From positions 17,416-81,415 of the forward strand of contig NZ_JANZNQ010000017.1 of NCBI RefSeq assembly GCF_027257955.1: 64,000 nt of DNA, written 5' to 3'. Under the pieces are notes generated by a model. That model was not told the origin of the DNA, made no database searches, and saw nothing but the letters and a program-made list of their open reading frames with translations. This document shows, one piece after another, positions 53,349 through 63,464 of the stretch (position 1 is its first letter; every line of letters starts with the position of its first letter). This DNA is from Zhongshania aquatica. GTDB lineage: Bacteria; Pseudomonadota; Gammaproteobacteria; Pseudomonadales; Spongiibacteraceae. The translations under genes were made by a program, and so were the position numbers.

Positions 53349-54281
53349 TTACGTTGGCTGAAACCACGTCTCTTGAATAGCCCTATGTATAACAATGGAG
53401 TTTTTTTCAAGCTCAGTAAGGTAGGCAGGAAATCCCACTTTCACATCACTGTAATCTTTAGCGTCATTCACCGTTTTCAAAAACTTATCTAAGCACTTCA
53501 CCACGTTTTCGCTTGATGGCAGCTGTTTAGCCGAATCTTGCATCCTTAACAGGCCACAGGCTACCGAACGAGGAAACAGGGTATCTTGCAGTAAGAACCG
53601 CGCTGAATCATCACCGTTAATCGCCACCTTCATCGTGCGCCGATACGGCATGGTCGCATTTAAAGTGCTGAGCACACTTCCCCACACCGCATCCAAGACG
53701 TGGTTGGTATCGTTATCAATCAAATCGCTGGACATACTCGCACCCGCCTCTAAAATACGGATGGTCATATCAGCGCGTTCTAAACTGCGTCCCATATTTA
53801 AGAAGTGCCATGCGGCATCGCGGCGCATAGTATCGGCAATAAGGCCATTTATCTGCTGACAGGTCTTAATAATTTCTTCTAAAAATTCGTGTCTAAAGCG
53901 ACGATTTAGGCCTTGAGCGATGTTCTCAGACACATATATCTGAAACTCATTCACCAGCTCCCAGCTCTCCTGCGGCACCATATCTCGGGTTGTGCGGATA
54001 TTCTCTCGCACCATCCTTAGAGACGACGCTAGGGAACTTGGATTACTGAGGTCCTCAAGCAAAAACTTCACCACACGCTTTTCGTCTTGCACTGTGAAGC
54101 GTCGGTTGTACTCTCCATGGCTACCACTGGCAATAACGAGGTTATGCCAGCTAATCCCGGTGTCTCTTGGCAAATCGAACAACAAGCCTGTATAGACTTG
54201 TATCAATCGCGCCATACTTTCAACGCGCTCTAGGTAGCGCGCAAACCAATAAACTCGCTCTGCAACTCGAGATAACATCAT
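53349..54281 (-). CDS. Alpha-E domain protein
   Basis: A 310-aa all-helical alpha-E protein. LSRVAERVYWFARYLERVE and the WHFLNMGRSLERADMT block are the two signature repeats. Its start overlaps the upstream ATP-grasp stop by one base (TAATG), so the two are coupled. The alpha-E fold accompanies ATP-grasp and transglutaminase proteins and is regarded as an accessory or peptide-carrier component; no catalysis has been shown to my knowledge. Confidence 0.92.
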   Translation of the reverse strand: MMLSRVAERVYWFARYLERVESMARLIQVYTGLLFDLPRDTGISWHNLVIASGSHGEYNRRFTVQDEKRVVKFLLEDLSNPSSLASSLRMVRENIRTTRDMVPQESWELVNEFQIYVSENIAQGLNRRFRHEFLEEIIKTCQQINGLIADTMRRDAAWHFLNMGRSLERADMTIRILEAGASMSSDLIDNDTNHVLDAVWGSVLSTLNATMPYRRTMKVAINGDDSARFLLQDTLFPRSVACGLLRMQDSAKQLPSSENVVKCLDKFLKTVNDAKDYSDVKVGFPAYLTELEKNSIVIHRAIQETWFQPT

Positions 54282-55765
54282 TATTTTGCGCCTCCTTCCG
54301 CTATTATCCAGGTGTCTTTACTACCACCTCCCTGTGACGAATTAACGACAAGTGAGCCTTTCTTTAAAGCCACCCGAGTCAAACCACCCGTGGTTACGGA
54401 CAAATCGGTACCTTGCAGCACAAAGGGACGCAAATCGAGATGGCGCGGTTCAGCTTCACCGGGGCCGGTTACCACTGGCGCTGTTGAGAGTGCCAGCGTA
54501 GGTTGGGCTATATAGTTTCTAGGATTTTCCTGCACCAGCCTTCGAAATTCCTCATGCTCTTTTTTAGTAGCATGCGGACCGACCATCATGCCGTAACCAC
54601 CTGATTCGTTAGCGGGCTTAACCACAAGCTTTTCAATATTTTCAACCACGTATTTGAGTTGCTCAGGATCATCACAAAGGTAGGTTTCAACATTCGGCAG
54701 AATTGCCTTTTCGCCAAGATAGTATTCAATCATCTTCGGTACATAGGCATAGACAACTTTATCGTCCGCAACACCGGCACCTGGGGCATTAACCAGGGTT
54801 ACATTTCCCGCCTGCCACGCACGCATAATGCCTGGAACACCCAAAATCGAATCTGGATGAAAGGCTTCTGGGTCTAAGAAAAGGTCATCTATCCGGCGAT
54901 AAACAACATCGACCCTCTCCAAGCCCGATATGGTTTTCATGTAGACGCAGTCATCTTTATCAACAAATAAATCGCTACCCTCTACCAGCTCAACACCCAA
55001 TTGCTGTGCTAAATAGGCGTGTTCAAAATAGGCCGAGTTATAAATACCCGGTGTCAGAATCACGATTTCAGGCTGACGTACTTTACGCGGCGACACAGAG
55101 GCCAACATATTGAACAATTTGGTGGGGTAATCATCGACCGGCAATATATTGTTGGTCTCGAATAGCTCAGGAAGCACGCGTTTGCTTATCTCGCGATTCT
55201 CCAACATATACGCGACGCCCGACGGCACCCGCAAATTGTCTTCCAACACATAAAATTTCCCGTCGCCTGCGCGAACCAAATCGCAGCCACAGATGTGCGC
55301 CCACACACCCTTAGGCGGATTTATACCCACGCATTCAGGGCGGAAATTTTTTGAATCTTTAATAAGATACTCCGGTACAACCCCGTCCTTAAATATCTTT
55401 TGCTCGTGATAAACATCGTTAATGAACAGGTTCAAGGCGCGAACTCGCTGCTTCAGACCGTTAGCCGTTTGCTCCCACTCCTTAGCGCTAATAACCCGCG
55501 GGATGAGGTCAAAGGGCCATGTGCGGTCTATGTTTTCGCCGTCTGAATAAACGGTAAAACTGACCCCCATGTCTCTAACCGTGCTTTCCGCGGCAACTCG
55601 CCGGCTCTCTAACTCTTCTCGGCTGAGCTTGCCTAGATACTTAATGACACGTTGACTCGCCTTTCGGGCACCGCCTTTTTCCGTGATCATTTCATCGAAA
55701 AAACCACCTGTCTGATACTGACTCCAATCGATACCACCAGATTCCTTGTCTGCACCTTTCGTCAT
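54281..55765 (-). CDS. Circularly permuted type 2 ATP-grasp protein
   Basis: A 494-aa stand-alone circularly permuted ATP-grasp ligase. WPFDLIPRVI, GINPPKGVWAHICGCDLVR, LEDNLRVPSGVAYMLENR, VKPANESGGYGM (ATP-binding Lys) and GSKDTWIIAEG are the family's blocks. It is the first gene of the run ATP-grasp, alpha-E, fused ATP-grasp/alpha-E, transglutaminase. A peptide-ligase role is inferred from the family. Confidence 0.93.
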   Translation of the reverse strand: MTKGADKESGGIDWSQYQTGGFFDEMITEKGGARKASQRVIKYLGKLSREELESRRVAAESTVRDMGVSFTVYSDGENIDRTWPFDLIPRVISAKEWEQTANGLKQRVRALNLFINDVYHEQKIFKDGVVPEYLIKDSKNFRPECVGINPPKGVWAHICGCDLVRAGDGKFYVLEDNLRVPSGVAYMLENREISKRVLPELFETNNILPVDDYPTKLFNMLASVSPRKVRQPEIVILTPGIYNSAYFEHAYLAQQLGVELVEGSDLFVDKDDCVYMKTISGLERVDVVYRRIDDLFLDPEAFHPDSILGVPGIMRAWQAGNVTLVNAPGAGVADDKVVYAYVPKMIEYYLGEKAILPNVETYLCDDPEQLKYVVENIEKLVVKPANESGGYGMMVGPHATKKEHEEFRRLVQENPRNYIAQPTLALSTAPVVTGPGEAEPRHLDLRPFVLQGTDLSVTTGGLTRVALKKGSLVVNSSQGGGSKDTWIIAEGGAK

Positions 55766-56556
55766 CTATAAAACACCTTACTGAAAAATTATTTTCTATG
55801 TTGGACTGTCGCACCAAAATAGCGCAACCTACTCCAGCGGCTCGCCTTGTGGTAGCGCATAATCGATTTCATATATCAAATATGCCCCTAATACAGTCAA
55901 TTACTAAGACATTCATCAGCAATAGCCACGCCAACTCGCACAAAAACTGACAAGCCCAATTAATATTCTCCGTCGCCTATGCCGTAAAGACCTGAATTAA
56001 CATACTCGCCCTTTATGACGGAAAGAGCCATAAAATTATTGATACCTACTTGCTGAGCAAAATGACTAATACTCATATGCTCAACCAAAGGCGGTGCAAA
56101 TTACTTTGCAAGCTAGACAAAATATTGCCTTGAAACTGATAGTTAGAGCACTATAAAAACGTAAAACCCCGATTTTATGCTTTTTGACACTCGCTCCCTT
56201 GAATTCACATTACCTGAGCTCAGCACCGCCTTCAACAGCTGGCATTGCACTGCCCAGCTATCTGAGACATATTGAAAAGCAGATAGTAAACATCAGTGTT
56301 AAAGGGTGAGCACATTAAGCCGCGACCGTCACAACGTATTAAATATGTGCAAGGGCGGTTGGGAGTAGACGATCAATACATGCTGATTTGCTAAAGGCAA
56401 AGGCGATTGATACTAGAAGATACTATTAAACTTCAAGGGGCTGAACTTCCCCTGTTTACCAACGAAACTGCGACTGCCATAGCAGCTATTAAAAACGCAG
56501 TTTCATTCCTACATTAGCCAACTATCGTAAACAGCACAGTACGCCGGCCGAATTTA
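55766..56556. other. Long gene-free stretch
   Basis: 791 bases between the ATP-grasp gene start and the aminotransferase stop. No ORF of note, tRNA or clear hairpin is present, apart from a promoter expected at its left side. It may hold decayed sequence or a small RNA; I cannot support either. Confidence 0.5.
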
Positions 56557-57690
56557 CTAAGCCTTGCCAGAGTATGTAGACGCCCCTTTATCAAAACTAA
56601 ACATATCCTCGATTGGCCAATTCCAGCCAAAAACATCGTCATGACGACCTTCCTGAATACCTGTAAGCAAAGTATGTAACTGACTAGCAATCGGATTTTG
56701 ATCTCCAAGCTCATATCGAGTGCCGTTGGCATCAGCCAGTACGCTTACCGGCGTAATTACCGCGGCAGTGCCGCAGGCAAACACTTCAGTACAATCACCA
56801 GATTCTATAGTTGCAAGTAAATCATCGATATCGATACGTCGTTCAACAACCGTCAAACCGACTTGTTTAGCCAAGTTCATTACAGAGTCACGAGTTATAC
56901 CAGGTAAAATTGATCCACTTAACTCCGGTGTATGCAATACACCGTTGATAAGGGCAAACACATTCATACCCGAGAGCTCTTCTATATAACGATGTTCGGA
57001 TGGATCTAACCACAAACTCTGATCATAACCCGCAGAGTGAACACGCCGACCGGCTGCTAAAGCCGCCGCGTAATTTCCGCCAACTTTCACACTACCTGTA
57101 CCGCCCTGTGCGGCTCGACAATCCCGACGTTCAATTACTACCTTAAAGCTGCCCTGCTGGTATGCCTCAGAGGGCGAGGCAATAATATAAAAATCATTAT
57201 TGACCGACGCGGCGAGTCCCAAGTCGGCGTCGACGCCAATCATAAAAGGACGCAAATACAATGACTGCCCCGGACTAGTAGGAATATGGTCAGCCATAAA
57301 GGCGCTTACTGCAGACACACCTTCCATGAATATCGCCTCGGGTATAGCCGGCATACACATGCGCTCGGCGGATCGATTAAAACGACACCAGTTTTCTAAT
57401 GGTCTAAACAAAGCCACTGTTCCGTTTGAGTAGCGGTATGCCTTCAATCCCTCAAAAATTTCCTGACTGTAATGCAAAACCTTCGCCGCAGGATCAATTG
57501 AAATAGGTCCATAGGGCAATAGTTCGCTCGACTGCCAAACTCCCTCACGAAACCGAGCGCGATACATAACCGGTGCCATCACTTGACCAAAACCAAGCTT
57601 TTCTGGCAGCTCAAAATCTTCTATTTGTCGTGCGACTTTTTGATCAATTTCTAGGCTCGGTAAAGCAGCCTGTATATTTTCACTACTCAT
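56557..57690 (-). CDS. ilvE: Branched-chain amino acid aminotransferase
   Basis: A 377-aa fold-type IV PLP aminotransferase of the eukaryote-like/long class. GSVKVGGNYAAAL contains the PLP-binding Lys, and FEGLKAYR, the SLYLRPFM block and FACGTAAVITPV are typical. It interconverts valine, leucine, isoleucine and their 2-oxoacids. Gap to the upstream leucine dehydrogenase-type gene is 11 bases, so the gene likely works in catabolism here, supplying 2-oxoacids to the oxidoreductase in the same operon. Confidence 0.95.
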   Translation of the reverse strand: MSSENIQAALPSLEIDQKVARQIEDFELPEKLGFGQVMAPVMYRARFREGVWQSSELLPYGPISIDPAAKVLHYSQEIFEGLKAYRYSNGTVALFRPLENWCRFNRSAERMCMPAIPEAIFMEGVSAVSAFMADHIPTSPGQSLYLRPFMIGVDADLGLAASVNNDFYIIASPSEAYQQGSFKVVIERRDCRAAQGGTGSVKVGGNYAAALAAGRRVHSAGYDQSLWLDPSEHRYIEELSGMNVFALINGVLHTPELSGSILPGITRDSVMNLAKQVGLTVVERRIDIDDLLATIESGDCTEVFACGTAAVITPVSVLADANGTRYELGDQNPIASQLHTLLTGIQEGRHDDVFGWNWPIEDMFSFDKGASTYSGKA

Positions 57691-57701
57691 TGCTCTTCCT
57701 A

Positions 57702-58757
57702 TTAGGCTGCTCTAACTCGTCTACCGAGTAAAAACTTCTCTTCTGCCAAGCACTCAGCCATAGTTGCCGTAGAAACACCGCTGGTGACAGCGCGTTTAAA
57801 AATCTCTGATAAAGTAACCGCGATCGTTTCGACATGTGCAGATGTGCTAGCGGAACTATCTTCGGCGCGCTGGTAATACACATCGATAATACCGCCAGCA
57901 TTTATGACAAAGTCCGGCGCATATAAGATACCTCTCTCCATAAGCCGCTCGCCTTGGGTAGCGCCAGCCAATTGATTATTCGCTGCACCGGCGACGATAC
58001 CCGCCTGAATTTCTTCAACGGTTTCTGCGTTGATTGCAGCACCCATCGCACAGGGTGCCAATACATCAGCAGCAAAACCCAACACCTCGTCACAGGCAAT
58101 AATTGTGGCGCCAGCCTGACGCGCTAAATCCTTATTGGTCGTATTTATATCTGCTGCAAAAACAGTTGCACCAGCGGCAGTTAGCAACGCAATTAAATGT
58201 CGCCCCACCGCACCGGCACCCTGCACCGCAACACGCACACTAGTTAAATCGTCACTGCCATGTTTAAATTTCAAGGCCGCTTTTATACCAAAATAAACCC
58301 CCTGCGCGGTATAAGGTGAAGGGTCACCGCCAAAGCGGCCGCTGTCCATTACGCCCGACACGTACGAAGTGCGTTCAGCAATAATCTTTAAATCGCTGAC
58401 CGACGTACCGGAATCTTCCGCGGTGATATAGCGGCCACCAAGATCGTCAATAAAGCTGCCCATCGCCAACAACAATTCCCGAGACTTTAACTTTGCTGGA
58501 TCACCTATAATCACCGCCTTACCACCGCCCAAGGGCAGGCCAGCCAAGGCAGACTTATAGGTCATTCCCTTAGATAAACGCAGCACGTCATCAAGTGCAT
58601 CATCGTCATTGGCGTAGGGATACATTCGACAGCCGCCCAAGGCTGGCCCTAAATTAGAGTTATGCACTGCAACGATGGCGCGCAAACCACTGCGCGCATC
58701 ATGCTTAAACGACACCAACTCATGACCATCATAGTGTTGCGAGTTAAATACCGTCAT
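57702..58757 (-). CDS. Leucine/phenylalanine-type amino acid dehydrogenase
   Basis: A 351-aa amino acid dehydrogenase (Glu/Leu/Phe/Val family) that deaminates an amino acid to its 2-oxoacid with NAD. GPALGGCRM and LPLGGGKAVI (catalytic Lys) and VQGAGAVGRHL (NAD motif) are present. The family members closest in length favour leucine or valine. Second gene of the operon, 30 bases after the ferredoxin oxidoreductase gene. Exact substrate preference is not readable. Confidence 0.93.
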   Translation of the reverse strand: MTVFNSQHYDGHELVSFKHDARSGLRAIVAVHNSNLGPALGGCRMYPYANDDDALDDVLRLSKGMTYKSALAGLPLGGGKAVIIGDPAKLKSRELLLAMGSFIDDLGGRYITAEDSGTSVSDLKIIAERTSYVSGVMDSGRFGGDPSPYTAQGVYFGIKAALKFKHGSDDLTSVRVAVQGAGAVGRHLIALLTAAGATVFAADINTTNKDLARQAGATIIACDEVLGFAADVLAPCAMGAAINAETVEEIQAGIVAGAANNQLAGATQGERLMERGILYAPDFVINAGGIIDVYYQRAEDSSASTSAHVETIAVTLSEIFKRAVTSGVSTATMAECLAEEKFLLGRRVRAA

Positions 58758-58787
58758 TACTGACTCCTATTCATGCTCTTTGAGCGA

Positions 58788-61700
58788 CTACGCTGCATTG
58801 TGAATGTCGACCAATTGCACAACATCACCGTTCAAGCGCTTGAGAAGGTGGTCGCGGCGTATTTCATATTGGCGAATAGCGGCATCTTTAACATGGCCAA
58901 AGCCGCGCACATCGTCAATCAAGCCAAATAGCTCAACCGCGGTCGCCAAGTTATTTTTGTCTAACGCTGCCAAAACCATTTCAATCTGCGCAGTAAACTC
59001 AGTCACCAGCGCTCGCTCCGCTTTGCGCTCCGCACTATAGCCAAATACATCCCACTTCGTTCCGCGTAAACCTTTCAATTTAACCAGCACTTTGAAGGCC
59101 GCTAGCATCCATGAGGAAAATACTCGTTTCACAGGGAAACCATCCGATCCAATTTTTGCCAACAGCGGCGGCGCCATATGGAACTGCAATTTAAAATCGC
59201 CTTCAAACGCATCGCTAAGCTTTTTCAAAAATTCGCCATCGGTATAAAGACGCGCGACTTCATATTCATCTTTATATGCCATTAACTTGTGTAAAGACTT
59301 TGCGACGGTTGTCGTCAACTCACCGGCCTCGCCATTTATTTCTTCGTCTTTCGTTTTTACAGTATTCAGAATAGCGGCATATTTATCGGCATAATTTCTA
59401 TCTTGGTATTTCACCAAATGCTCGTAACGATACTGAATAATGTCATCGACCTCATTCAGCGGTACCCAATGTTCAACTTCAACACCCGCAGCACGGCGAA
59501 CCGCACCGATGTCGTGCGCAGCGCGCCGGCCCCATAAAAAGGCCTGCTTATTAAAATCGGCTGCCACACCATTAAGGTCGATAGCGCGATCGATAGCATC
59601 GTAACTCACTGGTACATAGCCTTTCTGAAAGGCGTAGCCCAACATAAAAAAGTTGCTCGCGAGAGTGTCACCAAGTAAATGACTCGCCAACTCGGTGGCA
59701 TCCACAAAACTAACTTTACCCTCACCCACCTCATCAACAATCAACTGCTTCATTGACTCTGCGGGAAACTCTGCGTCGCGGTTATAAATAAACTCCGCAG
59801 TCGTCATTTCAGTATCGTTAACCACAGCAACAGTACGCTCTAGATTGACTTTGGCAATCGCTTCGTCAGAGGCCGAGACCACTAGATCACACCCCAGCAA
59901 CAGGTCTGCGTCGCCGGCAGGAATCCTCACTGCGTTAATGTCGTCCTGATTATTTGCAACTCGTAAATGACTGACTACAGGCCCAAACTTCTGCGCCAAG
60001 CCAGTCTGATTCAAGGTCGCGCACCCCTTACCTTCTATATGCGCAGCCATCGCTAATACCGCTGTAATGGTCAGTACGCCGGTGCCACCAACGCCGGTAA
60101 CCACCAAGTTCCAAGGATGCGTTATGGCCGGTAAAGTCGGCATTGGAATGAGGACAAAACCGTCAGCCACGACCGTGGTATTTTTCCGCGGCGAACCGCC
60201 TATCACCGATACAAAACTTGGGCAGAAACCATTCACACAGGAATAGTCTTTATTACAAGCACTTTGGTCGATTTGACGTTTGCGACCATACTCAGTTTCC
60301 TTTGGCAGCACCGACAGGCAATTAGATTTTTTACCGCAGTCGCCACAACCTTCGCAGACCGCATCATTGATAAAAATACGGCGATTGGGATCAACCATCG
60401 TTCCCTTTTTTCGACGGCGACGCTTTTCAGCAGCACAGGTTTGTTCGAATATAAGTACCGATGTACCAGCGACATCCTTCAGCTCGTTTTCTATGGCCAG
60501 CAAATCATCGCGATGGCTAATGGTAAAGCCATCTTTTTGCGGCCAACTGTAATTTTCAGGGTGATCCGACACCAAGGCAATGCGCTTAATGCCTTCGCCA
60601 CGCAATTGCAAAATAAGTTGTTCAACCGTTAATGAGCCATCTATAGGCTGGCCGCCTGTCATCGCAACAGCGTCGTTATACAGAATTTTGTAAGTGATAT
60701 TGACGCCCGCAGCAACGGACTGTCGAATAGCTAAACTACCGGAATGGAAATACGTACCATCGCCCAGATTTTGGAATACGTGTTTGTTTTCGGTAAATGC
60801 GGCCTGGCCTACCCACGTCACGCCTTCGCCACCCATTTGAGTAAAAGTCGTCGCTGGACGTGTGGGCATCCACGTACTCATATAATGACAACCAATTCCT
60901 CCCAGCGCGACGCTGCCCTCAGGCACCACAGTCGACGAGTTATGTGGACAACCGGAACAGAAATGCGGCGTGCGGTTGATAACGCCATGCTTATTCGCAA
61001 TAGACTGTTCTTTTTGGTCGTAAAATTTTAGACGCTTTTCTATCTCGTCGCTTTTATAAAAACGACGAATACGCGATGCAATGGCCCGTGCCACCATCGC
61101 CGGTGTTAGTTCACTTAAATTAGGCAGCAGGTCTTTGCCCTGCTCATCGAATTCGCCGATAACACGGGGACGGTCAGACACGGGCCAGTTGTAAAGTTGA
61201 CCGGTGATTTGGTCTTCAATGATTGAGCGCTTCTCTTCAACAACTAGAATTTCTTCCAAACCCGCGGCAAACTCATGGGTAGTTAAAGGCTCTAAAGGCC
61301 AAGGCATACCTATCTTATAAACTCGCAAGCCAATGGCCGCAGCCTGCTGCTTATCGATTCCCAAATCCTCAAGAGCTTGCAGGACGTCAAGATACGCCTT
61401 TCCGCTAGTAACAATACCCAAGCGTGCTTTGGGACTATCGATAACAATTCGGTTTAAATTATTTGCTCGCGCAAAAGCACGGGCTGCATAAATTTTATAC
61501 TTGTTTAGCCTAAGTTCTTGGGCCAAGGGCGTATCTGGCCAGCGCGCATGAACGCCATCAGGAGGCAGTTGAAAATCCTCTGGTATTACAATATTAACGC
61601 GGCGGGCATCTATCTCCGCCGATATTGCAGAATCCATATTTTCGGTGATGGCTTTCAGCCCCACCCAGCACCCGGTATAACGGGACATTTCCCAACCATA

Positions 61701-62264
61701 TATGCCTAGATCAAGTACTTCCTGCACATTGGCTGGCGCAAGAACCGGAATCGACGCGCCCATAAACATGTGTTCAGATTGGTGGGGCAAGGTAGACGAT
61801 TTTGCCGCGTGGTCGTCACCAGCTACCGCCAATACGCCGCCAAATTTTGAGGTGCCTACCGCATTAGCATGCTTGATAACGTCCATGCTGCGGTCGACCC
61901 CTGGCCCCTTGCCGTACCACATACCAAACACGCCATCGTATTTAGCATTTGGAAAAAGCCCCACTTCCTGACTGCCGCGCACTGCGGTAGCCGCTAAATC
62001 TTCATTCACACCTGGAACGAACTGAATATTGTGCTTATCAAGGTATTTCTTAGCCTTCCACATAGCCTGATCGACCGTACCAAGAGGCGAGCCACGATAC
62101 CCAGAAATAAACCCGGCGGTATTCAAACCTCGCTCTAAATCGCGCTGATGTTGTAGCATTGGTAGACGCACCAAAGCCTCAACGCCTGTCATGTAGGCGC
62201 GACTACTATCCAGCATGTACTTGTCTTCCAAGGATATTTTTAAGGCCTGTTCAGAAAGTGGCAT
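58788..62264 (-). CDS. Fused indolepyruvate ferredoxin oxidoreductase family protein
   Basis: A 1158-aa fusion of the IorA and IorB functions: N-terminal pyrimidine-binding region, a TPP-binding segment (GIGCHYMSTW, GDGTYFHSG), a Cys-rich iron-sulphur stretch (CEGCGDCGKKSNC and further Cys) and a C-terminal gamma-type domain (VVTGVGGTGVLTIT). It oxidatively decarboxylates aryl or branched 2-oxoacids to acyl-CoA with ferredoxin or a similar acceptor. The ATG at 62264 is used over an ATG 19 codons upstream. First gene of the operon with leucine dehydrogenase and aminotransferase, which produce its 2-oxoacids, and divergent from an Lrp regulator. Confidence 0.95.
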   Translation of the reverse strand: MPLSEQALKISLEDKYMLDSSRAYMTGVEALVRLPMLQHQRDLERGLNTAGFISGYRGSPLGTVDQAMWKAKKYLDKHNIQFVPGVNEDLAATAVRGSQEVGLFPNAKYDGVFGMWYGKGPGVDRSMDVIKHANAVGTSKFGGVLAVAGDDHAAKSSTLPHQSEHMFMGASIPVLAPANVQEVLDLGIYGWEMSRYTGCWVGLKAITENMDSAISAEIDARRVNIVIPEDFQLPPDGVHARWPDTPLAQELRLNKYKIYAARAFARANNLNRIVIDSPKARLGIVTSGKAYLDVLQALEDLGIDKQQAAAIGLRVYKIGMPWPLEPLTTHEFAAGLEEILVVEEKRSIIEDQITGQLYNWPVSDRPRVIGEFDEQGKDLLPNLSELTPAMVARAIASRIRRFYKSDEIEKRLKFYDQKEQSIANKHGVINRTPHFCSGCPHNSSTVVPEGSVALGGIGCHYMSTWMPTRPATTFTQMGGEGVTWVGQAAFTENKHVFQNLGDGTYFHSGSLAIRQSVAAGVNITYKILYNDAVAMTGGQPIDGSLTVEQLILQLRGEGIKRIALVSDHPENYSWPQKDGFTISHRDDLLAIENELKDVAGTSVLIFEQTCAAEKRRRRKKGTMVDPNRRIFINDAVCEGCGDCGKKSNCLSVLPKETEYGRKRQIDQSACNKDYSCVNGFCPSFVSVIGGSPRKNTTVVADGFVLIPMPTLPAITHPWNLVVTGVGGTGVLTITAVLAMAAHIEGKGCATLNQTGLAQKFGPVVSHLRVANNQDDINAVRIPAGDADLLLGCDLVVSASDEAIAKVNLERTVAVVNDTEMTTAEFIYNRDAEFPAESMKQLIVDEVGEGKVSFVDATELASHLLGDTLASNFFMLGYAFQKGYVPVSYDAIDRAIDLNGVAADFNKQAFLWGRRAAHDIGAVRRAAGVEVEHWVPLNEVDDIIQYRYEHLVKYQDRNYADKYAAILNTVKTKDEEINGEAGELTTTVAKSLHKLMAYKDEYEVARLYTDGEFLKKLSDAFEGDFKLQFHMAPPLLAKIGSDGFPVKRVFSSWMLAAFKVLVKLKGLRGTKWDVFGYSAERKAERALVTEFTAQIEMVLAALDKNNLATAVELFGLIDDVRGFGHVKDAAIRQYEIRRDHLLKRLNGDVVQLVDIHNAA

Positions 62265-62605
62265 ATCATTATTCTCATATTCATTGATAGGAAGAGATGC
62301 GCAAATTCTAGCGCGACACACTAGGTAAAATTATTTTACTTATACCTAAAATCAGTAATTAATAGCTATATTTATGCAACTTAAATCACAAAAACGCATA
62401 AAAAAGCTAATCTATAAGCTCTATGAGAATTCTTACTCCCCCTCCCGATTTCGTCGCCCAAACGACCACTACGGCAACAACAGAGCAATAACACCAAGCA
62501 GACATACAAATGCGAGCACAGCCACAAACTAGTTTTAATTAACCACACTAGAGCCTAAACTTGCATAATTTAGGCAAAACTTACGTCAGTCGAGCGATTA
62601 CACTT
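62265..62605. other. AT-rich divergent promoter region
   Basis: 341 bases between the ferredoxin oxidoreductase and lrp-type gene starts. Very AT-rich with A/T tracts, as expected for Lrp binding. No specific Lrp box or gene can be named. Confidence 0.5.
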
Positions 62606-63082
62606 ATGGGCACCGAACTCAATAAGCAAGATATTAATATTCTCAATATCCTTCAGTCTGACGCGAGTAAAACATCCAGTGATGTCGCTGATATCGTAGG
62701 CATGTCCCAATCACCCTGCTGGCGACGTATTAACCGTATAGAACAAGACGGCGTTATTCGCAAAAAAGTCGCCCTACTTGATCGTCACGCGCTAGGCATG
62801 GACTTGGTGGTTTTTGCAACGATCAACCTCACCACATCAGGTCGCCAAAACTTGGAGGAATTTGAACACTCAGTGCAAAATTTTGATGAGGTTATGGAGT
62901 GCTACACCATGACCGGTATTTGGGATTACATGCTTAAAATTATCGTGAAAGATATTCGAAATTACGAAAGCTTCGTCCGTGATCGCTTACTTGGCCTACC
63001 TATGATTCGCGAAATTCACTCGCATATTGCAGTCACAGAAATAAAGAATACAACCGAGCTACCACTCAAAACCCAACTGTAA
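62606..63082 (+). CDS. Lrp/AsnC family transcriptional regulator
   Basis: A 158-aa Lrp/AsnC regulator. Residues about 5-50 form the helix-turn-helix (INILNILQSDASKTSSDVAD, SQSPCWRRINRIEQDGVI), and the C-terminal RAM domain follows (about 70-150, ECYTMTGIWDYMLKIIV) for amino-acid sensing and oligomerisation. It is divergent from the amino acid oxidation operon, so it very probably controls it in response to branched-chain or aromatic amino acids. The ATG at 62606 gives the family length; an in-frame TTG lies 15 codons upstream. Confidence 0.93.
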   Translation: MGTELNKQDINILNILQSDASKTSSDVADIVGMSQSPCWRRINRIEQDGVIRKKVALLDRHALGMDLVVFATINLTTSGRQNLEEFEHSVQNFDEVMECYTMTGIWDYMLKIIVKDIRNYESFVRDRLLGLPMIREIHSHIAVTEIKNTTELPLKTQL

Positions 63083-63464
63083 AAATTATTTTCGGAAGGG
63101 AAAGTAAATTGAAAAAACTAACAACGTTAAGGAATGAAGGCGGCACATCCCTGTGCCCCCTCATATCTCGACGCAAGCGCCGACCTATGAGATGGCGAGT
63201 AAACATATTGCAAATTCAGCCATGATTATTTACAACAGACGCAAGCAAAAACACGCATTGGCGTTTTAAGCTAGCGACGCACTCTGTGTATAAATATATT
63301 CAGATTTGTAACAAGGTGCATCCCCCTATATAGGGGGGGCGATAAAACTACCAACAAAGAAGCACTGCAAATAGAATTCAATTCTCAAGAAGGCTAGAAA
63401 ATAACGCAAGGCTCTAGCCGAGAAGAACCAAAGCCCTGCTATAGGTACGGCTGTGTAATTAAAG
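63083..63464. other. Gene-free stretch with a palindrome
   Basis: 382 bases between the lrp-type stop and the E2 fragment stop. It holds a 16-bp perfect palindrome (CCCCCTATATAGGGGG, 63322-63337) and a 7-bp stem GGCTAGA/TCTAGCC near 63392-63419 that may end the E2 transcript. No gene is apparent. Confidence 0.45.
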
